From positions 930,001 through 994,000 of the forward strand of contig NZ_QHCS01000001.1 of assembly GCF_003545875.1 (NCBI RefSeq): DNA of 64,000 nt, given 5' to 3'. The position numbers and the translations under genes are program-made. This document shows, piece after piece, positions 40,394 through 51,248 of this stretch (position 1 is the first letter of the stretch; each line of letters begins with the position of its first letter). The stretch is from Leptospira stimsonii. Its GTDB lineage: Bacteria > Spirochaetota > Leptospiria > Leptospirales > Leptospiraceae. Below the pieces are notes generated by a model. That model was not told the DNA's origin and made no database searches. It saw only the letters and a program-made list of their open reading frames with translations.

Positions 40394-41551
40394 TTAGAAT
40401 TCTTTAACGCCGTCTGAAATTCGGAAAGTGTAGAGTTGGGGATCGTTATTGAATTCTTTCCGGTAGAGCGTTTTAATTTTCTCAAACAGTATATCCTTTC
40501 TCCCCTTTTTGTCCAGTATCAAAACGCAACCTCCGAACCCGCCGCCGACCATCCTCGCACCGAGAACCCCTTCCTTCTTTAATTGTTCGACTATAAAATC
40601 CGTTTCTTCACACGAGACTTCATAATCTTTAGAAAGAGAATTATGACATTCAAAAAGAATTTCTCCAACGATTTCGGAGTTTCCTTCTTTCAAATTTGCG
40701 ATCGCTTTCGAGGTCCTCAACCTTTCGGTGACAACGTGTTTGGCTCTCTTCTTCTCGATAGGATTTAAACCGAAGGTCTCATTTTCTAAATCTTCCAAAT
40801 TTGCTTGGTAGAGGTTTTTGAGAAAAGGTTTTCCTTTTTTGATCTTCAAGAACGCGGATTCTACTTCCATTCTTCTTTCATTATAAGCGCTGTCCTTGAG
40901 AGAATGTTTCACCTTAGAATCGATTAGATAGAATTCGGAGTCGTCCAATTGCATCTCATGATATTCGTATCTTAAGGTTTCCGTATCGAGGGCGATACAA
41001 AAGCCTTCTTTAGCCGTAGAGATGACGAACTGATCCATGATTCCGCAGTTCACGCCTACGAATCGATTCTCCGCTCTTTGTCCTAAGAGAGCGATTTCTT
41101 CTCTTCTGATTTTCCAGGAATGAATTTCGGAGATTGCAAAGGCGACGGCGACTTCAAAGGCCGCAGAAGACGAAAGACCGGCGCCTTGCGGAATATTTCC
41201 CCATACGACGAGATCAAAGGGAGTAGGTTCCATTCCGAGTTTTCTAAATTCTTCAATGACTCCGAATACATAATTGACCCAGGAACTTTTCGAGTTGTAA
41301 GTGATGATCTCCGCTTCGACCTTTTCTCCGGATTCCGCCGAAAAAATCCTAAACAAGGAACCTCGGTTTTTTCGAATCGCGATTCGAATGGAAACGTCTA
41401 TTGCGGCCGGAAGAACGATTCCTCCCGCGTAATCGACATGTTCACCGATTAGATTGATTCTTCCGGGAGCGGAGAAGAATCGGATCGGTTCTTCTTCTGG
41501 TGATGAGGAAAATTCTTTTTTAAGAATTCTTGTGAGTTCTTCTTTGTCCAT
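40394..41551 (-). CDS. galK: galactokinase (GHMP kinase)
   Basis: A 385-residue cytoplasmic enzyme that phosphorylates galactose in the Leloir pathway. The signature GRINLIGEHVDYAGG is at 30-44, the GHMP ATP loop GAGLSSSAAF at 123-132, CGIMDQF holds the catalytic-base region, and VGGGFGGCVLIL is near the C-terminus. Val at 39 replaces the usual Thr in EHTDY. No galT or galE is in the window. A related sugar kinase such as arabinokinase cannot be excluded from sequence alone. It starts the operon with the STAS and glycosylase genes and is divergent from pgi. Confidence 0.9.
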   Translation of the reverse strand: MDKEELTRILKKEFSSSPEEEPIRFFSAPGRINLIGEHVDYAGGIVLPAAIDVSIRIAIRKNRGSLFRIFSAESGEKVEAEIITYNSKSSWVNYVFGVIEEFRKLGMEPTPFDLVVWGNIPQGAGLSSSAAFEVAVAFAISEIHSWKIRREEIALLGQRAENRFVGVNCGIMDQFVISTAKEGFCIALDTETLRYEYHEMQLDDSEFYLIDSKVKHSLKDSAYNERRMEVESAFLKIKKGKPFLKNLYQANLEDLENETFGLNPIEKKRAKHVVTERLRTSKAIANLKEGNSEIVGEILFECHNSLSKDYEVSCEETDFIVEQLKKEGVLGARMVGGGFGGCVLILDKKGRKDILFEKIKTLYRKEFNNDPQLYTFRISDGVKEF

Positions 41552-41833
41552 TGTAGATTGTTTCTTTTAAAAATCCCGGAAAGATTGATATACGCTTCCT
41601 TTCTCGTCAATCCTTCTCCATATTTTTCTCCTCTCTTTCAATTTGCTTTTTTCTTGCCCGTCATTTTCATTTTTCTAAACTGTTCCAGCGTCCCGTTTTT
41701 TAGAAGAATTTTCAAAGAAGAATTCAAATCGTCAGTTGACGATTGAATCCGTGGACCGATAAATATTTTAGAATCTCGGAATTCTCCAAAATGAATCCGA
41801 GATGTAACTGAAAAAAAGATTTTGTAATTCATT

Positions 41834-43171
41834 ATGATCCGATTAGAAACAAGATTCGCTTCCACGTTTATTCATTCCCAAGAATTCGAAACCTTTTTGA
41901 AAGGAGCCGAATCGGCGAGAAAAACGTTACATTCGTTTCAGGGAAAAGGAAACGAGTTTTTAGGCTGGTTGAATCTTCCGAGTGAAATCCAAAATTCGGA
42001 AATAGAAAGAATCATACAAACCGCTGAAAGAATCCGTTCTTCTTCGGAAGTTGTCGTTGTGATCGGAATCGGAGGTTCGTATCTGGGATCTCGGGCGGTC
42101 TTAGAGGCAAGTCTTCCTTTTTTTCGTTCACTGAAAAAGGGAAGTCCCGAAGTCATCTTTGCGGGACATCATTTAGAATCTAGATATCTTTCCGAACTCC
42201 TTGAGTATCTCGAAGAACGGGATTTTTCCATCAACGTGATTTCCAAGTCCGGAACAACGACGGAGCCCGCGATCGCGTTCCGGCTTTTTTGGGATCTCCT
42301 CGTGAGGAAGTACGGAAAAGGCGCCTCTTCTAGAGTGGTCGCAACGACCGATTCCAGCAAGGGCGCTCTCAAAACGTTCGCGGATGCGGAAGGTTTTGAG
42401 AGTTTCGCGATTCCGGATTCGGTAGGAGGAAGATATTCCGTCCTAACTCCCGTAGGATTGTTTCCACTTGCGGTTGCAGGAATTCCTATTCGAAAATTTA
42501 TATTAGGATTTAAGAATATTCTGGAGATTTTACATTCCGAGGATGATCCGCTTAAAAATCCGGCGATGCATTATGCCGCCTTAAGGAATTATTTCTTATC
42601 CTCCGGAAGATTTGTGGAAGTATTAGCAAATTTTAATCCTTCTCTTCGTTATCTTTCCGAATGGTGGAAACAACTATTCGGGGAAAGCGAAGGAAAGGAG
42701 AACAAAGGGATTTTTCCGGCGTCGATGGATTTTACGACCGATCTTCATTCTTTGGGGCAATATGTTCAGGAGGGGAAACGGATTCTATTCGAGACGGTCT
42801 TGAGTCCTGCTCGAATTCATTCCGACCTTACCCTTTCTTCCACAAAGGAAAATCTGGATTCCTTGAACTTTCTATCGGGAAATACGATCGAGCACGTAAA
42901 CGAACAGGCGCGGTTGGGAACGCTCTTGGCTCATTCGGACGGTGGCGTTCCTTGTTTAGAATTGGTTTTTCCGGATATAACTCCCGAATCTTTGGGAGAA
43001 GTTATGTATTTTTTTGAATATTCTTGTGCGATTTCCGGATACGCCTTGGGAGTGAATCCTTTCGATCAACCCGGGGTGGAGGCGTATAAGAAGAATATGT
43101 TCGCGCTCCTGAATAAAGAAGGCTTTGAACGAGAAGGGGAACTTCTGCGTAAGAGAATTCTCGGAAACTAG
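41834..43171 (+). CDS. pgi: glucose-6-phosphate isomerase
   Basis: A 445-residue enzyme that interconverts glucose-6-phosphate and fructose-6-phosphate. It is the short bacterial form (about 450 residues, as in Bacillus). Motifs: VVVIGIGGSYLGSRAVLEA, INVISKSGTTTEPA, DSVGGRYSVLTPVG (site of the catalytic region) and DQPGVEAYKK near the end. It is divergent from galK. The galactose kinase and this isomerase together hint at sugar metabolism, though Leptospira rely mainly on fatty acids. Confidence 0.97.
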   Translation: MIRLETRFASTFIHSQEFETFLKGAESARKTLHSFQGKGNEFLGWLNLPSEIQNSEIERIIQTAERIRSSSEVVVVIGIGGSYLGSRAVLEASLPFFRSLKKGSPEVIFAGHHLESRYLSELLEYLEERDFSINVISKSGTTTEPAIAFRLFWDLLVRKYGKGASSRVVATTDSSKGALKTFADAEGFESFAIPDSVGGRYSVLTPVGLFPLAVAGIPIRKFILGFKNILEILHSEDDPLKNPAMHYAALRNYFLSSGRFVEVLANFNPSLRYLSEWWKQLFGESEGKENKGIFPASMDFTTDLHSLGQYVQEGKRILFETVLSPARIHSDLTLSSTKENLDSLNFLSGNTIEHVNEQARLGTLLAHSDGGVPCLELVFPDITPESLGEVMYFFEYSCAISGYALGVNPFDQPGVEAYKKNMFALLNKEGFEREGELLRKRILGN

Positions 43172-43282
43172 TGAATTCTCCCTAATCAGATCGTATTAGT
43201 TTTTCCTTTACAAGCGAATGGATTCCGATCTTTTTGTTGAATTTTTATTTCCTGCTTGACACTTTTTAAAATTTAGAACGCG

Positions 43283-43624
43283 ATGAAGTTTATGAAGGGG
43301 CAAAGAAACAAAATCGGTTATCCTCTAACCGCCTGCGCTTTGGCGTTTTTGTTTCTATTATTTTCTATTGCTTCTTCCAGCAATCTTCCTGGGAAGTTGC
43401 CTACCCAAAAACAAACAATAGACGGGATTGAATCCGAATATAAAGAGCTAGTTCAGTTAGAGGAGGAATCCGAATTCCTTTTCAGCTTTCTCTCTCTTAC
43501 CCATAAAAATATTCTATTCGTTTTCAAGGGCAAAATCACTTCCCTCCAGGATAGGTTCCAATTCCACTTCTGTAACATCCAAACTCTAAACCTGCTGAAT
43601 TTACCTCCACCCGTCCTTTCTTAA
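43283..43624 (+). CDS. small membrane protein, unknown function
   Basis: A 113-residue protein with one hydrophobic segment (LTACALAFLFLLFSIASSS) that could be a signal or anchor. A glutamate-rich stretch (IDGIESEYKELVQLEEESEF) follows, then a hydrophobic, Phe-rich tail. Small proteins of this size precede heavy-metal RND operons in some bacteria, but no such genes follow. A TTGACA lies just upstream. Real gene status is probable but unproven. Confidence 0.5.
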   Translation: MKFMKGQRNKIGYPLTACALAFLFLLFSIASSSNLPGKLPTQKQTIDGIESEYKELVQLEEESEFLFSFLSLTHKNILFVFKGKITSLQDRFQFHFCNIQTLNLLNLPPPVLS

Positions 43625-43662
43625 CTAGTTTTTCTTTCTAGTTTTGTCCTTACGGGGGAAAT

Positions 43663-44252
43663 ATGTCCTACAATCAAGTTCGGGTTGCGTCTGCCATCGC
43701 CAATCTTGCCTTTTCTTATGAATCTCTCATGGAAGAGACTGTCTCTTCACGGAGATTTTATCAGAAAAGTGAGGCGGAGCTTTCAAATCCTCTCCGTAAT
43801 ACTCGTTTTTTTGACGTCTCGAAAAGGGGAACCTCAGGAAATCGTGAACCTTTTGGAAAAAGGGGGGAGTTCCCGCACAATTCTCAGAAAAGCCCCGAAG
43901 CCTTGGGATCATGGTTCTTCGGGAAAAAACGAAAAAACGCGGCAGTTCCCGCACTCGTTTCCTCAGCAAAGTTTTTCTCTCTCTTAAGAGTTCCAACTTT
44001 GAAATACAAAACAAAGTTCGAGGCCCTTCTCCAAAACCTCGGGAACAAACTATCTCGTCCTTATTACTGTTTGCAACTTACGGATCTCCAAATTGTGCCA
44101 ATCCCGATCTTGGGAAACTACTCATTCTCAAGATTGGGGTTGGCATTCTTTTTTTTGGAATCTTAACAGGAATCGGTAAGAAATTTCCAAAAAGTTTGTT
44201 TCTCTCAGGAAGGAAATCTCTTCCCAAATTCTTTTTCCGAACTGATTTTTAA
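43663..44252 (+). pseudogene. possible degraded gene with repeat motifs
   Basis: A GGGGGA site precedes an ATG at 43663 whose frame (167 residues) begins plausibly (MSYNQVRVASAIANLAFSYE) but later turns low-complexity. The second frame (43685-43987) holds protein-like ILSVILVFLTSRKGEPQEI, and the third (43911-44252) ends in a membrane-like LLILKIGVGILFFGIL. This pattern suits a gene broken by frameshifts. Two inverted motif copies lie inside (43866-43876 exact, 43942-43951 one mismatch). No family is recognised. The alternative is non-coding DNA. Confidence 0.3.
43866..43876 (-). repeat. GCGGGAACTCC motif in the degraded stretch
   Basis: Exact inverted copy after a run of six G. A near copy follows at 43942-43951. 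Confidence 0.7.
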
Positions 44253-44315
44253 AAATAGGTTTTCTTTCTTTAAAAACTGGGATACTTTTTCGATGGAATT
44301 TTTTCCGAAAGCGAA

Positions 44316-45203
44316 ATGGATCAAGAATTTAAAAGATGGACCCGTCTCCTCAGAGCGATAGAGACCGGTAAAAGAATCGAATTAACCGGATATATTCTCA
44401 ACGATTGTTTTCGTTTGAATCTTGAGAAGTTTCTAAAACTCTGTCTCGAAAATTATAACAAAACCGAGCTTACACCGGTCGTTTATTCGGTGATTCAAGA
44501 GATGCTCCTACGATCGGCGATGTCCAATCTCAGGGAACTTTTTTCTTCCGAACAAGGATTGGATCTGATGGATCAAAACCACTACGAATCCAGTGAAGAA
44601 GAATTTAGGAAATTCTTAAATAAGTTTGATTCAAAAGTCGTTCGAGAATCCCTGAAAGAGAAAGGACTTTTTCTAAAAGTTACCATTTATCACAATGATA
44701 CCGGGTTGGCTGCTGAAGTATTACATAATTCTAAAGTGATTCCTTTCGTTGAAGAACGTCTGAGAAAGTATCTCTCCGCGGCGATGGAATTTAAGAATCT
44801 CATGGAATACTACGATCTCTATCCGGAGGATTCCGAAGGAAGAGACATCGGATTAGCGCTTTCCATTTTGATGCTTCGGGAAACCGGATTAAAACCGGAA
44901 CTACTTCGAATCGGTGCGGGCCCTGATATTCAGACTTCTCGTCTTGAGGTTCCCTTTGCTGAAGGATATAGAAGTATACGAAAGAAGATTCTGAACGACG
45001 AAGAGATTCTTCCTTTCCCAAAAGAAGTTCATGAGGATGCCGAGTTACCTTGGAAAACGAGTCACTGCAGTTATTGTGGAAGAACGGTCGATGATCGAAT
45101 TTTCTTTTCAGAAATTCCAAAAGACATTCAACTAAAGAATGTCCCGGAACCGATTCGGGTTGGAAATGGAATCTGCGCTTGGTGTCTTTCTTCCTATCTT
45201 TAG
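44316..45203 (+). CDS. conserved-looking protein with C-terminal zinc-ribbon-like cysteines
   Basis: A 295-residue soluble protein that I do not recognise. The first ~240 residues are mostly helical and acidic (TGYILNDCFRLNLEKFLKLCLENYNK, SSEEEFRKFLNKFDS). The last 50 hold CSYC (251-254) and CAWC (287-290), two CxxC pairs that could bind one zinc. There is no signal peptide or membrane helix. Codon use looks ordinary and the frame is clean over its full length, so it is a real gene. It stands alone between the decayed stretch and the kinase operon. Confidence 0.78.
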   Translation: MDQEFKRWTRLLRAIETGKRIELTGYILNDCFRLNLEKFLKLCLENYNKTELTPVVYSVIQEMLLRSAMSNLRELFSSEQGLDLMDQNHYESSEEEFRKFLNKFDSKVVRESLKEKGLFLKVTIYHNDTGLAAEVLHNSKVIPFVEERLRKYLSAAMEFKNLMEYYDLYPEDSEGRDIGLALSILMLRETGLKPELLRIGAGPDIQTSRLEVPFAEGYRSIRKKILNDEEILPFPKEVHEDAELPWKTSHCSYCGRTVDDRIFFSEIPKDIQLKNVPEPIRVGNGICAWCLSSYL

Positions 45204-45230
45204 CGAAAGGTTTCCTAAGAATCTCTGAAT

Positions 45231-45244
45231 GTAGGAACTCCTAT
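45231..45244 (+). repeat. variant motif GTAGG-AACT-CCTAT
   Basis: Same AACT centre as the main motif but different arms that still pair (with one G-T). It lies 60 bases before an exact main-type copy. Confidence 0.6.
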
Positions 45245-45303
45245 AAGAATCGAATGTGTAATCGTGCTTTTTTAAGGCAATCTTCCTTTCAACGACGAAA
45301 TTT

Positions 45304-45314
45304 GCGGGAACTCC
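45304..45314 (+). repeat. GCGGGAACTCC motif, intergenic
   Basis: Exact copy, preceded by ATTT, just downstream of the murU-like gene's 3' end. Confidence 0.75.
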
Positions 45315-45355
45315 AGCGCTAAAATTTCGGGGTTATCGGTGTTCTAAGCGGTTTT

Positions 45356-46075
45356 TTAAGAAAGATCGCAGAGTTTTATGAATTCCTTCCACCGAGGATC
45401 CAATTTTTGAGAAAAATCTCGGTCCTTTAGAGAAAGATAATATTCTTTCTCTCCTAAGTCCAGGGCTTCTCCGCGGAATAGATCGCCGCCTAATCTTTGT
45501 TTTTCGGATAATTCTTTAAATGTCTGGGATAAATCCGCGAACGATTCCGGTGAAATTCCCTCTAAAACGGAACTATTCAAAATCGAAATTCCGATGTAAA
45601 AGAATTTTCCAAAACCGAAACGGATCTTTCCGTTTTCTAAGCCGAGTCCAGTATAGCTTGTTGAATTCGATTGAGGAAGCAAATAAAGAAGACAGTCTTC
45701 GTTTTCCAGAGAAGTCGGAAGCGAGAAATCGGAATTTGGAAAATAAAGAAAATCAGGGTTGATGATCCCGATCGTTTCACCCATCCAGCCTGCTTTTTCT
45801 AAGCCCGTTCGAATCCCACCTGCGGTTCCAAGAATTTCTTTTTTTTCCTCGGAAAAAATCAAAGGGAATAAAGAGAATTTTTTTAAAACCTCCCGAATCT
45901 TTTCGCCGTGGTAATGAAGATTGATTACGGCACCTTCCGCATTTTGAATCCAAGCCTGAAAGAGTGCGTAGTAGATCAACGGAACTCCGTTAATCGGAAG
46001 CACCGGTTTCGGAATCTCTCGAGTGAGTTCCTTCATCCTGGTTCCAAAACCTGCGGCTGGTATGAAAAATTTCAA
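45356..46075 (-). CDS. murU: nucleotidyltransferase, MurU-like (MurNAc-1-phosphate uridylyltransferase)
   Basis: A 239-residue sugar-1-phosphate nucleotidyltransferase. The nucleotide loop FIPAAGFGTRMKELTREIPKP and the following VLPINGVPLIYYAL match the family; INLHYHGEKI and IGIINPDFLYFP continue it. MurU makes UDP-MurNAc from MurNAc-1-phosphate in peptidoglycan recycling, bypassing the fosfomycin-sensitive MurA step. The call rests on the partner gene: the preceding gene is AmgK-like, and these two are adjacent in Pseudomonas putida. On sequence alone other sugars (for example glucose-1-phosphate) remain possible. It is the last gene of the four-gene operon. Confidence 0.72.
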   Translation of the reverse strand: MKFFIPAAGFGTRMKELTREIPKPVLPINGVPLIYYALFQAWIQNAEGAVINLHYHGEKIREVLKKFSLFPLIFSEEKKEILGTAGGIRTGLEKAGWMGETIGIINPDFLYFPNSDFSLPTSLENEDCLLYLLPQSNSTSYTGLGLENGKIRFGFGKFFYIGISILNSSVLEGISPESFADLSQTFKELSEKQRLGGDLFRGEALDLGEKEYYLSLKDRDFSQKLDPRWKEFIKLCDLS

Positions 46076-46079
46076 AGAA

Positions 46080-46089
46080 GAGTTCCCGC
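46080..46089 (-). repeat. motif (10-base match) between murU-like and amgK-like genes
   Basis: Inverted GAGTTCCCGC in the 14-base spacer between the two genes, close to the start of the murU-like gene. It overlaps the position where its ribosome site would lie. Confidence 0.55.
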
Positions 46090-47082
46090 TTATTTATTTT
46101 TAATAAAAGAATAATTCGACAAAAGTTCTTCTTTGAGAAGATGAAAGAAAACGAAAAGCTGATCCGGAAATAATCCGGCCTGAACGATCTCTATCAGATT
46201 GTCCAAACATCCGAGAACGCTCTCTCTGTATTTATCCATCTTCTTCTCTGAAACGAGATAAAAATAGGAACCCAGAGCTTTATAAGAACGTTGCAGACAT
46301 TGAAGATAATAGCATTCTTTAGAGCGCGGAAAATTCTGATCGCTCAACTTGATAAAAAGTTGATAGAGCCCTTGTCTCATAGCGAAAGGAATCGGTCTGT
46401 ATGCGTCGTAAAGGATGCTTGCGAGATCGTAGAAAGGAGTTCCCATTCTTGCATCCTGAAAATCGATCATACAAATTTCACTTTGAGAATTGATCAAAAG
46501 ATTCCGTCCATGAAAGTCTCTGTGACAGAAAACCTTAATCGGATATTCCGCCAGATAAGAGGAACATTCTTCGATAAAAATCTTTACTTCGCTTCTCAGT
46601 TGAGTTTCAAGCTGGAACTGTTTCCGGAATTTTAGAAAATTAAAATATGTGAATTCGCTTTCAAAATGGAATTTTTCCACATCGAATTCCCGCGAACTCA
46701 CCGGAGGCATCGGATCCGTTTTTTGAAGCTTTACGAGAAGCTCCAAGGATTTGACGAGCCAGTCCCTGTATTCTACGTCGTCCGTTACGGAAGTGAGATC
46801 CCTTTCTCCTCCGTCGGACATGAGGATCAAATAGTGGATTAGGTCTTTTTTATAAATTTCGGGAACAATAAAATTTTCATGACTTAAGAAATCGGCGATT
46901 TCAACAAAGTCGTGTTGGAATCGAACGTCTTTGCAGAGAATCAGATTTTGATCCGAATACTCGACTCGGAAATATTTTCTGTCCGATGCCTCCGAAGTGA
47001 TCGGAGTTATCTTCTGAGGAAGTTTTCCGGAAAGTTGTAAAAATTTAAGTTCTGTATCGGTCAGAGAGAGGGAAGCGTTCAT
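46090..47082 (-). CDS. amgK: sugar kinase of the APH fold, AmgK-like
   Basis: A 330-residue kinase of the aminoglycoside-phosphotransferase fold. The ATP-site Lys lies in ILCKDV (51). The catalytic loop is VFCHRDFHGRNLL (185-196) and the metal-binding segment MIDFQDARMGTPFYDLASILYDAY (205-228). The phrase HRDFHxRNLL...IDFQDAxxGTPxYDLASLL is the strong mark of AmgK, which phosphorylates MurNAc and GlcNAc at C1. Followed after 14 bases by the MurU-like gene, it forms a complete recycling pair. Eight bases upstream is the hybrid histidine kinase. Antibiotic resistance is not implied. Confidence 0.82.
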   Translation of the reverse strand: MNASLSLTDTELKFLQLSGKLPQKITPITSEASDRKYFRVEYSDQNLILCKDVRFQHDFVEIADFLSHENFIVPEIYKKDLIHYLILMSDGGERDLTSVTDDVEYRDWLVKSLELLVKLQKTDPMPPVSSREFDVEKFHFESEFTYFNFLKFRKQFQLETQLRSEVKIFIEECSSYLAEYPIKVFCHRDFHGRNLLINSQSEICMIDFQDARMGTPFYDLASILYDAYRPIPFAMRQGLYQLFIKLSDQNFPRSKECYYLQCLQRSYKALGSYFYLVSEKKMDKYRESVLGCLDNLIEIVQAGLFPDQLFVFFHLLKEELLSNYSFIKNK

Positions 47083-47090
47083 GATTCTTT

Positions 47091-48602
<1,512 letters not shown>

Positions 48603-48655
48603 CGGACTTAGATTCTTACCTCTAAGAAGATCCTTAATTTACCAAAAAATTCATT

Positions 48656-50977
48656 CTATATGGGAAGGCGAATCAAAACCCTAGTTCCGTTCTCCGGAGA
48701 AGACTCCAGAGAGATTGTTCCATTGTGTTCCGAGATAATCCTCTGAGAAATGGCCAATCCTAAACCGGTACCTTGTTTGCCTCTTCTCGTAGTAAAGAGG
48801 GGTAAAAACGCTTTATCAAGAACTTCTTTACTCATTCCGGGACCGTTATCCGAAATCATAAAAAGAATTCCGTCTCGATTCAAATGAAATTCTTTACGAG
48901 CGGTAATCGTAATCTTCGGGTTAGCCGGTTTATTTTCCATTTCGGAGATCGCATTGATCGCGTTGACAAGGCAATTGATCAGGACTTGTTCGATCTCTTG
49001 CCAAGCGACTCGGATCTTTGGAAGATCCGGACTCGCGATTCGTTTTAATTCGATTCCGTTTTTTTTACAGGAGACCTCGATCAACTCGCAGGCCCTCAGA
49101 AGAATATAATAAGGAGACACCAATTCCTTTTCTCTCGCGACGGTTCTTCCCAAATCCAGAAGAGACTTGATGAGGTCCCGGATACGAATGCTTGCGGCTT
49201 CGATTCTTTTGTAGATCTTGAGTCTTTCAGCGGGATCCGATTCTTCCGCTTCGATGAGATCTTCGAGATAAAGGAGACTCGCTTGAAGAGGGTTGTTTAC
49301 TTCGTGCGCGATCCCGGCCGCCAATTCCCCGATGGAAGCGAAACGAGCGGTTTCGTAGAGTTGTTTGTCCAAGAGTTTTGTCTGAGTGACGTCCGAGAAG
49401 ATGAGCATGACGGCTTCTCCGTCGTCTCTGTATTTTTTGAGAGGAAGAATTTTGATCGAGAAGAAGTTTTCTTCTCCTTCGATGAATTGAATCGGAAGAT
49501 CCAAGAAAACCGCACGTTGCGAGGTGAGACAACTTTCGATTCCTTTTTTGAGTTCGTTGGAAACGGATTTTACGAAAAGAGAAAAGAAGTCCTCGCCCGG
49601 ATTCACGTTTAGGATTTGGAAAAGAAGAAATTTGAGAATCGGCGCCACTTCCAAGATGATTCCCTTCGGCGTTAAGATTACGATCCCGTTGTTCATAGCC
49701 GAGAAAAGATTTCGAAGTTTGATTTCGGAGGAACGAATGAGTTCTTCGTTTTTCTTTTGCTCCGAGATATCCAAGAGAAGAAGAATCGTTCCGATCGAAT
49801 TTCCGTATTCGTCCCGAATTCGAGAGGAAGCAAGAAGCATCGGAGCTTCTATGTCCGGAAATATTTTCATAATGATTTCGGTTCTGAATTCTTCTTTAGA
49901 AAAACGATCGATCACTTCTTGGCTGAGATTCAAAAATTCTCCGATATGGGAATCGATAAAATCTTCTTTATAAACTCCTAATATTTTCTCCAAACTTCTA
50001 TTTCCGTAAGTGATATAACCTTCATCGTCCGTCGAGATCAGCGGGACTTCGATCGAGTTCAGAAGCGCGCCTTGGAACTGAAGCTTTTTGGAGTTTTCGA
50101 TTCGAGTTCTTTCGGTTTTCGCATTTTGAAGAGATGTATGGACGTCGGAGATGATCTCTTCATAAAGGAAATTTTCTCCGGAGTCGAAGGCCATTCCCTC
50201 GAGGGAAAGAATTTCGATTCCGCCCAAAAGATTTTCCTTGTCTCTGATACCGATGGAAAGACTTCTTCGAAATTTATGATCGGAAAAGATGGATTCCCAT
50301 TCCGGATATTTACCGTTACCGAATTCGTGAATGATAAAATTGTCTTTCGAGTCGATGAGATTTCGCATAGGGTAAGGGGAATCGGACGTTATAAAAGAAT
50401 GAATCTTCTGTTTTAGATCCGGATTGAGATCCTTTTGTCCGAGGACTTGAAGTTCACCGTCTTTAAAAAAGAAAGCCCAGACAAGAAAGTAGTGCGGGTT
50501 TTCCTTTAAGGTGTCGCAGAGCTTTTGAAAGACGAGGCTTTCCGATGTCAGATAACGTAGATTCTGTCTAAGAAGTCGGAGTGTTCTTAAGACACTTTGC
50601 ATGTAGTAGAGACGAAGTTCGGTTTGTTGGATTTCGGATCGATCCGTAAAATAAAATAAGAATACGTCCTTCCCTAAAAAATTGGAAGTATTGACCGTGA
50701 AGTTGACTAATTTTCTTTCTCCGTATTTATCGCGGAGTTGCCAGTAGACTTTGAGAGGTTCGTTTCGTTTGATCGTAAGCGTTTCCCGAGGTTGAGTCGG
50801 ACTTGGGAGGATCAAATCCAGAGGTTTGCCCGTGAGCTCGTCGATGGAATAATTCAGAAGTCTTTCTAGTGCCGGATTGAGATAGAGAATGGTTTCGGTT
50901 TCCGTATCCAACGCGAGAATTCCTTCCTTCACGGGATAGAAGAAAGATTGGAGAACGGAGAGTAGAGATTCAGGCAT
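48656..50977 (-). CDS. multi-PAS sensor histidine kinase
   Basis: A 773-residue protein without membrane helix. The order is PAS (about 5-115, ILALDTETETILYLNPALERLL), a GAF-like region (about 150-285), PAS (about 300-420, VPLISTDDEGYITYGNRSLEKIL), PAS (about 425-540), then the kinase core: H box GIAHEVNNPLQASL, N box NCLVNAINAISEM, G boxes ISDNGPGM and GKQGTGLGLAISQRI. It senses a cytoplasmic signal of unknown kind. It is the first gene of the operon with the hybrid kinase and the AmgK/MurU-like pair. Confidence 0.95.
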   Translation of the reverse strand: MPESLLSVLQSFFYPVKEGILALDTETETILYLNPALERLLNYSIDELTGKPLDLILPSPTQPRETLTIKRNEPLKVYWQLRDKYGERKLVNFTVNTSNFLGKDVFLFYFTDRSEIQQTELRLYYMQSVLRTLRLLRQNLRYLTSESLVFQKLCDTLKENPHYFLVWAFFFKDGELQVLGQKDLNPDLKQKIHSFITSDSPYPMRNLIDSKDNFIIHEFGNGKYPEWESIFSDHKFRRSLSIGIRDKENLLGGIEILSLEGMAFDSGENFLYEEIISDVHTSLQNAKTERTRIENSKKLQFQGALLNSIEVPLISTDDEGYITYGNRSLEKILGVYKEDFIDSHIGEFLNLSQEVIDRFSKEEFRTEIIMKIFPDIEAPMLLASSRIRDEYGNSIGTILLLLDISEQKKNEELIRSSEIKLRNLFSAMNNGIVILTPKGIILEVAPILKFLLFQILNVNPGEDFFSLFVKSVSNELKKGIESCLTSQRAVFLDLPIQFIEGEENFFSIKILPLKKYRDDGEAVMLIFSDVTQTKLLDKQLYETARFASIGELAAGIAHEVNNPLQASLLYLEDLIEAEESDPAERLKIYKRIEAASIRIRDLIKSLLDLGRTVAREKELVSPYYILLRACELIEVSCKKNGIELKRIASPDLPKIRVAWQEIEQVLINCLVNAINAISEMENKPANPKITITARKEFHLNRDGILFMISDNGPGMSKEVLDKAFLPLFTTRRGKQGTGLGLAISQRIISEHNGTISLESSPENGTRVLIRLPI

Positions 50978-51248
50978 TCTGATTCCGGTTCAATAGGTAG
51001 GATACCTTCGAGTCGTAAGACAAAAATGCAAACATCTTTGTCTTTTCCGAATCTGTTTTGAATTTCGGTCGATTCCGATTCTTTGCAAGAACTAATTCCG
51101 ATTCTTGGCGAGGGAAAGATTTACAAAGAGGAAGAGGATGGAATTTTTGTTCTAAATGTCGTCCAAAAAATTCATTCCGAACGGTAGATTGAAATTATCG
51201 GATCGAGACGGAATTAAAAGACAACTCTGAGATGAAGAATCGGCTTTT

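Noticed and set aside
46090..47082. Aminoglycoside-resistance phosphotransferase
   Set aside because: The fold is shared, but the IDFQDAxxGTPxYDLAS segment and the MurU-like neighbour point to a cell-wall sugar kinase.
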